A stretch of 27,094 nucleotides of DNA, from positions 1 to 27,094 of the IMG/VR virus record IMGVR_UViG_3300047553_000375, one strand, 5' to 3'. This DNA comes from a virus. Both the position numbers and the translations under genes were made by a program. Positions 5,536-12,094 of the stretch are shown here, in pieces (within the stretch, counting starts at the first letter, position 1; each line of letters starts with the position of its first letter). The notes under the pieces were generated by a model. The model searched no databases and was not told the DNA's origin. It saw nothing but the letters and a program-made list of their open reading frames with translations.

Positions 5536-5991
5536 CTATTTCATAAGTCGGATACCTACCATGAAGATTAGGCACAGGCTCAGCACGACAATGGCCCAAA
5601 TGAGTGACTTGTTGGCGGCTTTCTTTACACTAAGCTCCGCATTCTTCTGCTCTAATACTGAGCGCAGATGCTGGGCAGCACCATGATCGCTCAAGACCTG
5701 ATACATAGTGTCGGTGACCTGTATAGTCTTTATAATGTCCTGCCATCTGGTCTTCCGGATATAAATGGTGTCTTTTATGCGGATGGTGTCAACGTAGATA
5801 TTCTCATTAACTATCGTATCATACCGCACCCGCTCCACCCCCTGCAGATACACTGTGTCCGATGGCCTGGGATTGTCAAGTACCCACTGGGCGATGGCTG
5901 CATCAATCTCAGCCTTCTTGCGTAGGGACCGCTTGACCGGATCGCAGGACCACAGCAGGACAAGAGCCAATAAGGTCAGCAAGAGCCTCAT
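5536..5991 (-). CDS. Probable unimolecular spanin (lipoprotein with C-terminal membrane helix)
   Basis: A 151-aa protein. The N-terminus MRLLLTLLALVLLWSC followed by D is a lipoprotein signal with the relaxed SC lipobox usual in Bacteroidota (lipid-bearing C16). The middle is a periplasmic stretch with a beta-like run of alternating VDT/KDT repeats (about 43-85) and a helix (about 104-127). The C-terminus has one transmembrane helix (SLIWAIVVLSLCLIFMVGI, about 129-147) and a short basic tail. A lipid anchor in the outer membrane plus an inner-membrane helix in one chain is the layout of u-spanins such as T1 gp11, which fuse the two membranes at the last step of lysis. It follows the holin-like gene with an ATGA overlap and ends the late operon. 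Sequence homology is not shown; the call rests on topology and context. Confidence 0.75.
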   Translation of the reverse strand: MRLLLTLLALVLLWSCDPVKRSLRKKAEIDAAIAQWVLDNPRPSDTVYLQGVERVRYDTIVNENIYVDTIRIKDTIYIRKTRWQDIIKTIQVTDTMYQVLSDHGAAQHLRSVLEQKNAELSVKKAANKSLIWAIVVLSLCLIFMVGIRLMK

Positions 5992-6218
5992 TTGCTGTCA
6001 GGCTTAAGCAACTGATCATTGCTGTTCGTGAACATGTTCTTGAGCAGATAAGACACCGCAGCTGTGCCGGCAACCTTTGCAATGCCCAGCCATTCCTGAG
6101 CTGTTGGCAATGCACCGGCATCCAGGATGACAGACAGAGATGAAGTAATGATGGCAAGCACTGCCACCAGCATGCCTTTGAACAGGTCTTTGCCGTTCAG
6201 CTTTAAAAAGTCGCTCAT
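5988..6218 (-). CDS. Holin-like small membrane protein
   Basis: A 76-aa protein with two hydrophobic segments: about 13-34 (LFKGMLVAVLAIITSSLSVI) and a second, weaker one at about 42-62 (WLGIAKVAGTAAVSYLLKNM), with charged ends. Size and topology match class II holins, which form inner-membrane holes that release or activate the endolysin. Neighbours support it: an endolysin upstream in the same operon and a spanin overlapping its stop codon. The other candidate holin is the 71-aa protein before it. Confidence 0.65.
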   Translation of the reverse strand: MSDFLKLNGKDLFKGMLVAVLAIITSSLSVILDAGALPTAQEWLGIAKVAGTAAVSYLLKNMFTNSNDQLLKPDSK

Positions 6219-6229
6219 ATTATTTGATT

Positions 6230-6445
6230 TTATTGGTGACGTGATGCGATAGACACCCTGATGTCGTTTATCATCTCCATCAGCTTGTCAAGCTTCTCAT
6301 TCATGGCATTGTCCGTTCGCTCCAGTCCCTTTACACGGATGTCCAGCTCTTTCATTTTAGTCTCCATACGCACATAAATGCCCAAGATTGAGCCGATGAC
6401 AGTCACTCCAAGGCCTACCATCCACATCACTATCTGCTGGCTCAT
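6230..6445 (-). CDS. Small membrane protein with coiled coil (XhlA-like layout)
   Basis: A 71-aa protein. One transmembrane helix at about 6-26 (VMWMVGLGVTVIGSILGIYV) is followed by a charged heptad-like helix from about 28 to 65 (METKMKELDIRVKGLERTDN, then more of the same pattern). This is a mirror of the XhlA layout, a haemolysin-type lysis protein with coiled coil plus one membrane helix. It is coupled by ATGA to the gene upstream and is followed by the holin-like gene, so it may be a holin partner or antiholin. This is inference from topology. Confidence 0.6.
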   Translation of the reverse strand: MSQQIVMWMVGLGVTVIGSILGIYVRMETKMKELDIRVKGLERTDNAMNEKLDKLMEMINDIRVSIASRHQ

Positions 6446-6951
6446 CCGACTTTATTTATGGTTACAATGACTGAAGGTGTTGCCGGTCGTGTAGGCGTTG
6501 ACTGAGAAGCTATGTAGTTCAGGAAGACAGATGCATCAGGAGATGACCAACACAGCTCGTAGTAATCCCCGGCAGCTGCATTCACAAAAAAGTTCCATGC
6601 GGCCACATGCTTGCCGTTATTACCGCTCAAGACCATCTGCGTATTTGTGTTGGCCACATTGCTGCCATTTTTGCACAGCCATATGTCAACATTATCATCA
6701 CCGCTGTCAGTCTTGTCGAACTGAGCGGAGAACTGGATGTTGTAAATACCGGCATTGGCAATCGTGATTCGCGAACTGCTAACAATGCTGACCCCATTGC
6801 TCACATCAGTTGTGTTCAACGTCATCTTATTGGCCGTGTTTGCCCCTGCGCTGGCTTGGTCCTGCGTGCTGTAAAATGAGCCAAAGTAAGCAGGAGTTCC
6901 TACCTGCACATTTATGTCATTGCCGCTGACTGTTACATTTACATCGCTCAT
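6442..6951 (-). CDS. C1q/TNF-like beta-jellyroll virion protein
   Basis: A 169-aa protein. Residues about 20-165 have the pattern of phage C1q/TNF-like jellyroll domains: FYSTQDQ, a conserved ISSSRITIANAGIYNIQFSAQ-type strand pair (about 55-78), then VDIWLCKNG and AAWNFFVNAAAGDYYELCWS. In phages this domain often forms trimers at the tip of fibres or decorates virions, where it may bind host receptors. The short N-terminus (MSDVNVTVSGNDINVQVG) could be an attachment strand. It overlaps the neighbouring genes by ATGA. A receptor-binding or decoration role is inference. Confidence 0.65.
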   Translation of the reverse strand: MSDVNVTVSGNDINVQVGTPAYFGSFYSTQDQASAGANTANKMTLNTTDVSNGVSIVSSSRITIANAGIYNIQFSAQFDKTDSGDDNVDIWLCKNGSNVANTNTQMVLSGNNGKHVAAWNFFVNAAAGDYYELCWSSPDASVFLNYIASQSTPTRPATPSVIVTINKVG

Positions 6952-7286
6952 GTTGTGATGTCTTTAACTACATTAAAATTCCCTTTGAGATATGTCGACA
7001 CCACACCACTGGCAAAAGTTGCCTGAAGGTCATAGTAAAGCGCACAGCTATCAGAGATGCTGACCACCTTGCTGATTGTGATAACATTATTGCCGGCACC
7101 GCTGACTGTGATGCCATCTCCTTCGGTCAGCGTCATCTTTATGTCTCCGTCCGGCTTTGTCCTGACCTCAATTTTGACGGCTGCCGTTGCCAGGCTGATG
7201 GGATTATTGCTGCCATCCACCAGCGTGATGGTACGCTCTAAGGTATCCCCTCTGTATGCCGTGATGTTGTATATGCCTGGTGTCAT
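6948..7286 (-). CDS. Small beta-rich virion protein, BppU-like N-domain
   Basis: A 112-aa protein. The start (YNITAYRGDTLERTITLVDG, residues 6-25) and the phrase AVKIEVRTKPDGDIKMTL resemble the N-terminal Ig-like domain found in baseplate upper proteins and other tail-fibre adaptors (YRGDT...DLT...K..VR pattern). It is probably a baseplate adaptor for the C1q-like protein encoded next; the two genes overlap by ATGA. No membrane helix. The family match is from pattern memory and is moderate. Confidence 0.6.
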   Translation of the reverse strand: MTPGIYNITAYRGDTLERTITLVDGSNNPISLATAAVKIEVRTKPDGDIKMTLTEGDGITVSGAGNNVITISKVVSISDSCALYYDLQATFASGVVSTYLKGNFNVVKDITT

Positions 7287-7783
7287 ATGTTTACATATCC
7301 GTTTTTGATATTGCCGGCTTTGTGCATGGCAAGAAGTTGCCTAACGCTATAGCCAAATGTCTTTTGAAAGTGTGGTGCATCATAAAACTTCCAGTCTCCT
7401 CCCCACTCCCAGCCATACTCCTTAAATATCTGCACCACCTCAATCCAGTCGCTCTTACCATCTCCGTCAAAGTCACTCTTAGTGTCCCAGACAGCTTTCT
7501 CGTAGTTGCCGTCTCCGTTGACATCTTTGATTAGCACAATGTCAATTGCCAAACCCCAATTATGGTAGCTATGTCCTCCGCGTGCCTTGGTCACTATTTT
7601 GCCGGCAATTGTACGACCTTGGGAAAATAGCTTGTTCTGTTCCGCAATAGTACGCAGCGTGAACGTAAAGCGGCAGATGGCACGGCCTGTCAAACTCTTG
7701 CATATCTCCTGATAAATTTCAAGAGCTTCATCCCGCACCTTTGGGTGCAGCAGCTTAATTCGTTCAAGCGTGACCGGGTCCAT
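7283..7783 (-). CDS. Endolysin, M15-type L-alanyl-D-glutamate peptidase with EF-hand-like loops
   Basis: A 166-aa zinc peptidase that should cut the peptide stem of peptidoglycan at lysis. It matches the T5 endolysin family: RTIAEQNKLFSQGR (44-57), then GGHSYHNWGLAID (69-81) with zinc ligands H74 and D81, and DAPHF (135-139) with H138. Between them lie two acidic loops: DVNGDGNYE (87-95) and DFDGDGKSDWIE (104-115). The second fits a full 12-residue EF-hand loop, suggesting calcium control as known for T5 endolysin. There is no signal peptide, so it needs a holin for export. It is coupled by overlap to the next gene and lies in the lysis/baseplate cluster. Confidence 0.9.
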   Translation of the reverse strand: MDPVTLERIKLLHPKVRDEALEIYQEICKSLTGRAICRFTFTLRTIAEQNKLFSQGRTIAGKIVTKARGGHSYHNWGLAIDIVLIKDVNGDGNYEKAVWDTKSDFDGDGKSDWIEVVQIFKEYGWEWGGDWKFYDAPHFQKTFGYSVRQLLAMHKAGNIKNGYVNI

Positions 7784-7788
7784 TCAGC

Positions 7789-8148
7789 TCAGTTTTTGAG
7801 TGCTCTCCGATCCCTGTCGTTGACATTCAAATAACGCATCACCATGACGACTGCCCTATCATTCCAATTAGCCAGCGTTGACAGCCTTATGTAGTCTTCA
7901 CCTTTGATGACCACGTTGCCATCGCTTACAATCGCTCCGGTGCTATCCTGAAGCTTGTAATAAAATGTGGCAGATGTCTCCATGTCATTAAATGCGCAGA
8001 CAATATCAATGTCATCCGCATCATACACCCTCCCATCTTTCCAAACTTTTATGCGCTCAATAGGCTTCTTACGGCTGGTTTTCGTGCTATCCTGTGCAAA
8101 TACGCCAAGGCTGAAAGACACTAAAATGATTGTCAGTAATTGCTTCAT
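7789..8148 (-). CDS. Small secreted protein of unknown function
   Basis: A 119-aa protein with a clear secretory signal (MKQLLTIILVSFSLGVFAQ; cut expected after residue 18). The mature part starts with a basic stretch (KTSRKKPIERIKVWKDGR) and continues as a beta-rich domain (SATFYYKLQDSTGAIVSDG). No family recognised. It stands between the membrane protein gene and the endolysin, in the late operon. An exported product from this position could act in the periplasm at lysis, in exclusion, or be a host-derived cargo protein; none of these is shown. Confidence 0.65.
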   Translation of the reverse strand: MKQLLTIILVSFSLGVFAQDSTKTSRKKPIERIKVWKDGRVYDADDIDIVCAFNDMETSATFYYKLQDSTGAIVSDGNVVIKGEDYIRLSTLANWNDRAVVMVMRYLNVNDRDRRALKN

Positions 8149-8179
8149 ATTGCTTCAAAATTAAGTCTTAAAATGTTGT

Positions 8180-8416
8180 TCACTTTTGAGCATTCTGTTC
8201 CCCCACCTGCTTCGCCACTTTTGCCCTTATCCCCTCGCTTACCTTTGCCGGGAGTTCCCCAAGTGCATCATAAATGACTTGCACCTCTTGCGTTGTTAGT
8301 TCAAGTTTGTAGGTTTTCGTTTGTTGTGGTATTGTGAATGCCATCGTAAGCGTAAACACTCCAAGCAAAAACGTAGCGATAATAACGTAACCGATTTTTT
8401 TGTCTATATTTTTCAT
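8180..8416 (-). CDS. Small membrane-anchored protein
   Basis: A 78-aa protein with one hydrophobic helix (GYVIIATFLLGVFTLTMAF, about 9-27) followed by a 50-residue hydrophilic tail with a helical stretch (TTQEVQVIYDALGELPAKVS). It may be an uncleaved anchor or a cleaved signal. Positioned 9 bases after the fibre gene. Function unknown; the tail resembles short regions found in many Bacteroidota proteins of unknown role. Base composition resembles the distal part of the fibre gene. Confidence 0.6.
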   Translation of the reverse strand: MKNIDKKIGYVIIATFLLGVFTLTMAFTIPQQTKTYKLELTTQEVQVIYDALGELPAKVSEGIRAKVAKQVGEQNAQK

Positions 8417-8425
8417 TTGATAAAG

Positions 8426-10579
8426 TTAATGAAGGTCTACCCAAGTTGTGCCGTTATACACCTTTAGTTTGTTATCATCCGTATCATAGTAAACCGTTCC
8501 GGCTTCTGCGGTTGGTGCAGCGGATTGCCCTACGAATTTCAGGCCACCGTTTGCGTGTACCCGCAATCTTTCCGTTGGTGTTGACCCATTTGATGCAGAT
8601 GTCTCAAATCTAATATTAGCATTGCCCGATGCGCCTTCTATCGCTATATCCGCAGCTGCTTTATTTGCATCCGAAAATGCACCCGTTGAAGGGTTACGAT
8701 TCACGCCTAAAATTGCGAAATCATTAAACGTACCCGCATACAAATAATTCGATGTGTTGGTTTTAATTCCAAACGCTTGATTTGCGGTTACCCCCATGTC
8801 TAATCTTACGCCCGGTGTTGATGTACCTATGCCGATGTTGCTGCTATTTGTTACCGTGAACGCAGTTGAAAATCCGCTTCCCGATCTTATCACATAATCA
8901 CCCGTGCCACTTGTGCCGAAATCCGTGTATAGTGTACCCGTTGTTCTGATGGCTTGACCACCTCCAATTTGTAACGCTACGGCTGATGGGTTGTTTAAAT
9001 ATGTTGCCCCCGATACTTGTAGTTTATAATCCCCGGCATCGGTGGTGGTGTTTAAAAGTAATTCCCCCGTTCCGTTAAATCTTGCTCGTTCACTTGCAGC
9101 AATGTCAAACGTCAAAGGAACGGCAACACTTGATGGACTGAATCCCGTAAATACGCTAACCACTTCATTTGGTGTGCCTCCGATTAACGATGCCCTATCT
9201 CCGAACGCTCCGGTAGTTCCACCGTTGACAACATTTTGTATTAATAAGGATGCACCTTGATTTGATGAATTACCTGATATCATTCTGATATAAGCAACCC
9301 CGGTATCTTGCACATCTAAAGTAACCACGGGATTTCTATTTATTCCAATCTTAATGCCATTTTCACGAATGATACTATTCCCAATCGTACTCGTCCCCGT
9401 AAACTTCGGCACATAGTTAGTCGTACCCGTTCCGGTGACCGGATTCGTTAGTACGTTCTGTTTAACGAGTGCCAATGAATCCACGACCTTGCCCACTCTC
9501 AAACGTGATGCAATCAATGCCGTGTCCGCTGAAATCGTTCCTGTTGTGGTGATAGTTCCGCCGAATAGTCCGTAACCCGTAGCGACTGACGTAACCGTTC
9601 CGCTTCCTTTCGTTGCGATGATTGCACCTAAACTATCGTCACCCTTTTGTCTCCACGCCCTTGTCGAAATGTATGTCGTGTCAATCAAGTCGGTCGGTGT
9701 GGATGATGCAGATAATACCCCGTTGGCATCTGCGACTACTGAACGTGTACCCGTACCCGTCAATGAATTGAGTCGAAACGTTCCATCTGTTTGAAAACGA
9801 CCTCTTAAACTTCCTTGAGTATAAAATCGGATATCGCCGGCACTCAGGTTATTAATGTCCATTGTCGAACCATTGTGCGACCAATAGCCACGTGCCGTGT
9901 CGGCTTTGCGCAGTACCAAGACCGATGCAGTCGAACCATTGATGTCAAATGTTCCGTATCCGGAAGATGAAATATACGGACTCGTAGTGTTGAACATTAA
10001 ATTAGTTCCCGTTTCGTAAACCTTCGAATCAACAATAGAACGGGATGCGTTGAACTTTGGTAGATAGTTTGCAGTACCTGAACCTAACATATATGGTGAC
10101 AGCATGCTGGCTGTGTCACTGATGTTTACCTTTAGATTTATCCTGTTGCTCAAAAATGCTGTGTCACTTTCTTTCAGATAAGGTGCAAGCATGGCTGTCG
10201 TGTCAGTCTTCCTGAGATATGGCAGGAGCATGGCTGCAGTATCCGCTGAAGTGATGGCAGAGCCAGTCGATCCGGTAAGGTCTGCCCACTTTGATCCTGC
10301 ACTATCCCATACCTGCATCTTGTTCTTCTGCACAGAGAAGATTAGAAGGCCGTTACGCTTGTTTGCGACCACTACAGCAGTATCTACCACGATTGGCGGC
10401 ATCATGCCCCTGACAGCCCCGTAACGAGGCCCTACGCTGAAGTATGCAGCTGTGTCAGTGACTGTGCTACGACCGGAACTCATCTTGTTTGCAAAAGTGT
10501 AGTCCGTCACAGGATTCACTTGCTGAGCATTTGTAAAAATTGTGACGATTGTGAAAATAAAAAGTAGTAGGTATCTCAT
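8426..10579 (-). CDS. Tail fibre-like protein with secretory signal peptide
   Basis: A 717-aa protein. The start at 10579 forms an ATGA overlap with the gene upstream and begins MRYLLLFIFTIVTIFTNAQQ, a typical signal peptide; the longer frame from 10633 is unlikely. Residues about 112-163 carry repeats of the type DTAxMLxPYL, probably a fibrous trimer region. Two later modules share a GT-NY-PKF-pattern (GTANYLPKFNASRS at about 168 and GTGTTNYVPKFTGTS further on), and GIGTSTPGVRLDMG follows. The C-terminus (GTVYYDTDDNKLKVYNGTTW) is a common end of Bacteroidota fibre and surface proteins. No S74 chaperone domain is seen. It follows the distal tail genes, so a receptor-binding fibre is likely; the signal peptide is odd for a virion protein. 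It could instead be displayed on the host surface. Confidence 0.75.
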   Translation of the reverse strand: MRYLLLFIFTIVTIFTNAQQVNPVTDYTFANKMSSGRSTVTDTAAYFSVGPRYGAVRGMMPPIVVDTAVVVANKRNGLLIFSVQKNKMQVWDSAGSKWADLTGSTGSAITSADTAAMLLPYLRKTDTTAMLAPYLKESDTAFLSNRINLKVNISDTASMLSPYMLGSGTANYLPKFNASRSIVDSKVYETGTNLMFNTTSPYISSSGYGTFDINGSTASVLVLRKADTARGYWSHNGSTMDINNLSAGDIRFYTQGSLRGRFQTDGTFRLNSLTGTGTRSVVADANGVLSASSTPTDLIDTTYISTRAWRQKGDDSLGAIIATKGSGTVTSVATGYGLFGGTITTTGTISADTALIASRLRVGKVVDSLALVKQNVLTNPVTGTGTTNYVPKFTGTSTIGNSIIRENGIKIGINRNPVVTLDVQDTGVAYIRMISGNSSNQGASLLIQNVVNGGTTGAFGDRASLIGGTPNEVVSVFTGFSPSSVAVPLTFDIAASERARFNGTGELLLNTTTDAGDYKLQVSGATYLNNPSAVALQIGGGQAIRTTGTLYTDFGTSGTGDYVIRSGSGFSTAFTVTNSSNIGIGTSTPGVRLDMGVTANQAFGIKTNTSNYLYAGTFNDFAILGVNRNPSTGAFSDANKAAADIAIEGASGNANIRFETSASNGSTPTERLRVHANGGLKFVGQSAAPTAEAGTVYYDTDDNKLKVYNGTTWVDLH

Positions 10580-11406
10580 GTCTTGTAAAATACTTTTATA
10601 ATCTCTCCGTATGATAAATCTTCTGTGAACCATATTTTTTGATTCACTTCATCAATAACGCACTGGTTGAATGGCACATTTGTAGATGTGGCAATGGCTG
10701 TAATGGTCACGGTCCCGGTCACACTATCGCTATATGTATAAGTAGATAGAGCGTCAGTGAGATATGCCTCCACACTACCCGTCAGCGGCACTAATGCGCC
10801 AAAGGCCAATGATGTCGGTGGCGTTGATAGTGTCGGCCATGTGAATGGGTCGGTCTTCTCTTCGATTATGTAGCTGATCGTAGATATTACCACATAGTAG
10901 CCCTTCTTATATATCTGACTGCCTATCTTGGTAAACAGATCGACCAAAGTACCGGTGATGTCTATTTGTATGCGATCAGTGCCGATCGGTGTGCACACAA
11001 CAGTAGTGCCCCATGCAGTGGCATCTATCTCTGTAATAATCGCATCCCTGACATCTTCTGCCGTGTCCCCGGTCTGCACCACATACGATGCGATGATGCT
11101 GCCCGAATATACCGAGAATACAAAGCCTGCTATCGGAGTGCTTTGCACCTTCAGAATAATCTGCCTGTCTGTGCCAGAGATGTAATCACTAAGTACCTTC
11201 AGGTCATTTGTGGCCGTTGGTGTCTCCGTCTTTATGCCATAGTATTCGTAAGTCAGCAGGTCCACATCCTCGCTGCCCGGAAAATAGGTGATATGCTTTA
11301 CACCGATGCCGTTTCGGTCAACAATAATGACATCCTGCGCATCAATGCCTGATACATTGATGTATGGACGTGGTACCCCATTGGTGTATGTAGATGCTCC
11401 GAGCAT
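10576..11406 (-). CDS. Distal tail/baseplate structural protein
   Basis: A 276-aa beta-rich protein, not matched to a named family. The N-terminal region has DVIIVDRNGIGVKHITYF (about 24-41), which is similar to the C-terminal domain of the protein encoded just upstream (LDVRRNGIGVEFITTG). The C-terminus (VIDEVNQKIWFTEDLSYGEI followed by KVFYKT) fits the same small beta-domain pattern, in which a description of a value ends in a strand before an I-V-F-Y-like terminus. The mid-part contains DRQIILKVQSTPIAGFVFSV. It is probably part of the tail tip between the hub and the fibre. The fibre gene starts in its stop codon. Confidence 0.55.
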   Translation of the reverse strand: MLGASTYTNGVPRPYINVSGIDAQDVIIVDRNGIGVKHITYFPGSEDVDLLTYEYYGIKTETPTATNDLKVLSDYISGTDRQIILKVQSTPIAGFVFSVYSGSIIASYVVQTGDTAEDVRDAIITEIDATAWGTTVVCTPIGTDRIQIDITGTLVDLFTKIGSQIYKKGYYVVISTISYIIEEKTDPFTWPTLSTPPTSLAFGALVPLTGSVEAYLTDALSTYTYSDSVTGTVTITAIATSTNVPFNQCVIDEVNQKIWFTEDLSYGEIIKVFYKT

Positions 11407-11407
11407 A

Positions 11408-12085
11408 TTAGTCTAAGAACAGTACAAGTATCCACTCACCCGCGGAAAGTGCCGTGCCAAAAGTAAGCTCTCCGGTCAACGCTGTGTACAGCACCTGGCT
11501 GCTTGTTGGTGTGCCTGTTGTAATAAATTCTACCCCGATGCCATTCCTTCTTACATCGAGTAGACCAACGCCGATGATGGATGCATCGGAGATGGTAGTC
11601 TCTCCTCCTGTGGCCGTATAATCCCAGTAGTCCACATCTGTAAGCGGCTGTGTTATGGGTGTCTGATTATATTCAGGGTCTCCCGACATTGTCAGCGAGA
11701 AGCTATATGTGGCAAGCTGCCCAACAGTGCCGGTGAAAGTCACCTCGTCAATTAAGCACGGCACCTCATAGGTCTTGAAGTTACCCTGTGGGTCAGTGGT
11801 CGTGTATTTTGTAAGTATAATCTGATGCTGCAGCTGGTAATCTATAAGGTCAAAGATGCCATATTTATTTGCATCTGCCACCACCTTTACTACACCGCTG
11901 CCTGTGATAGTGCCGGATGTACGGCCATAGATATATGACCTCCATTTACCTGTCGTATATGGTGCCAGCTCAAGCTTATCAGTCGTTTGTGAAATCGTCA
12001 CTTCTTTGGCACATGCAAATGGGTAGTAATTAGCCCCCAGCTTTACATAGAAGACTACATCTTTACCCTTTACTGCATCTGCCAT
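11408..12085 (-). CDS. Tail protein with tail-tube-like N-terminal domain
   Basis: A 225-aa protein. Residues 1 to about 148 follow the pattern of siphovirus tail tube proteins (GKDVVFYVKLGANYYPFACA, then TISQTTDKLELAPYTTGKW and later GTVGQLATYSFSLTMSG). Residues about 168-225 are a small beta domain with the RNGIGV motif and the ending ILVLFLD. A separate, shorter tube protein lies at 16686-17126, so this one, encoded after the tape measure and hub, is likely a distal tail component with a tube-like fold rather than the main tube. That is inference from gene order. Confidence 0.6.
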   Translation of the reverse strand: MADAVKGKDVVFYVKLGANYYPFACAKEVTISQTTDKLELAPYTTGKWRSYIYGRTSGTITGSGVVKVVADANKYGIFDLIDYQLQHQIILTKYTTTDPQGNFKTYEVPCLIDEVTFTGTVGQLATYSFSLTMSGDPEYNQTPITQPLTDVDYWDYTATGGETTISDASIIGVGLLDVRRNGIGVEFITTGTPTSSQVLYTALTGELTFGTALSAGEWILVLFLD

Positions 12086-12094
12086 GTCTTTTGT

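Noticed and set aside
8426-8700. S74 self-cleaving chaperone domain at the fibre C-terminus
   Set aside because: The end has the usual YNGTTW pattern but none of the S74 serine-lysine features.
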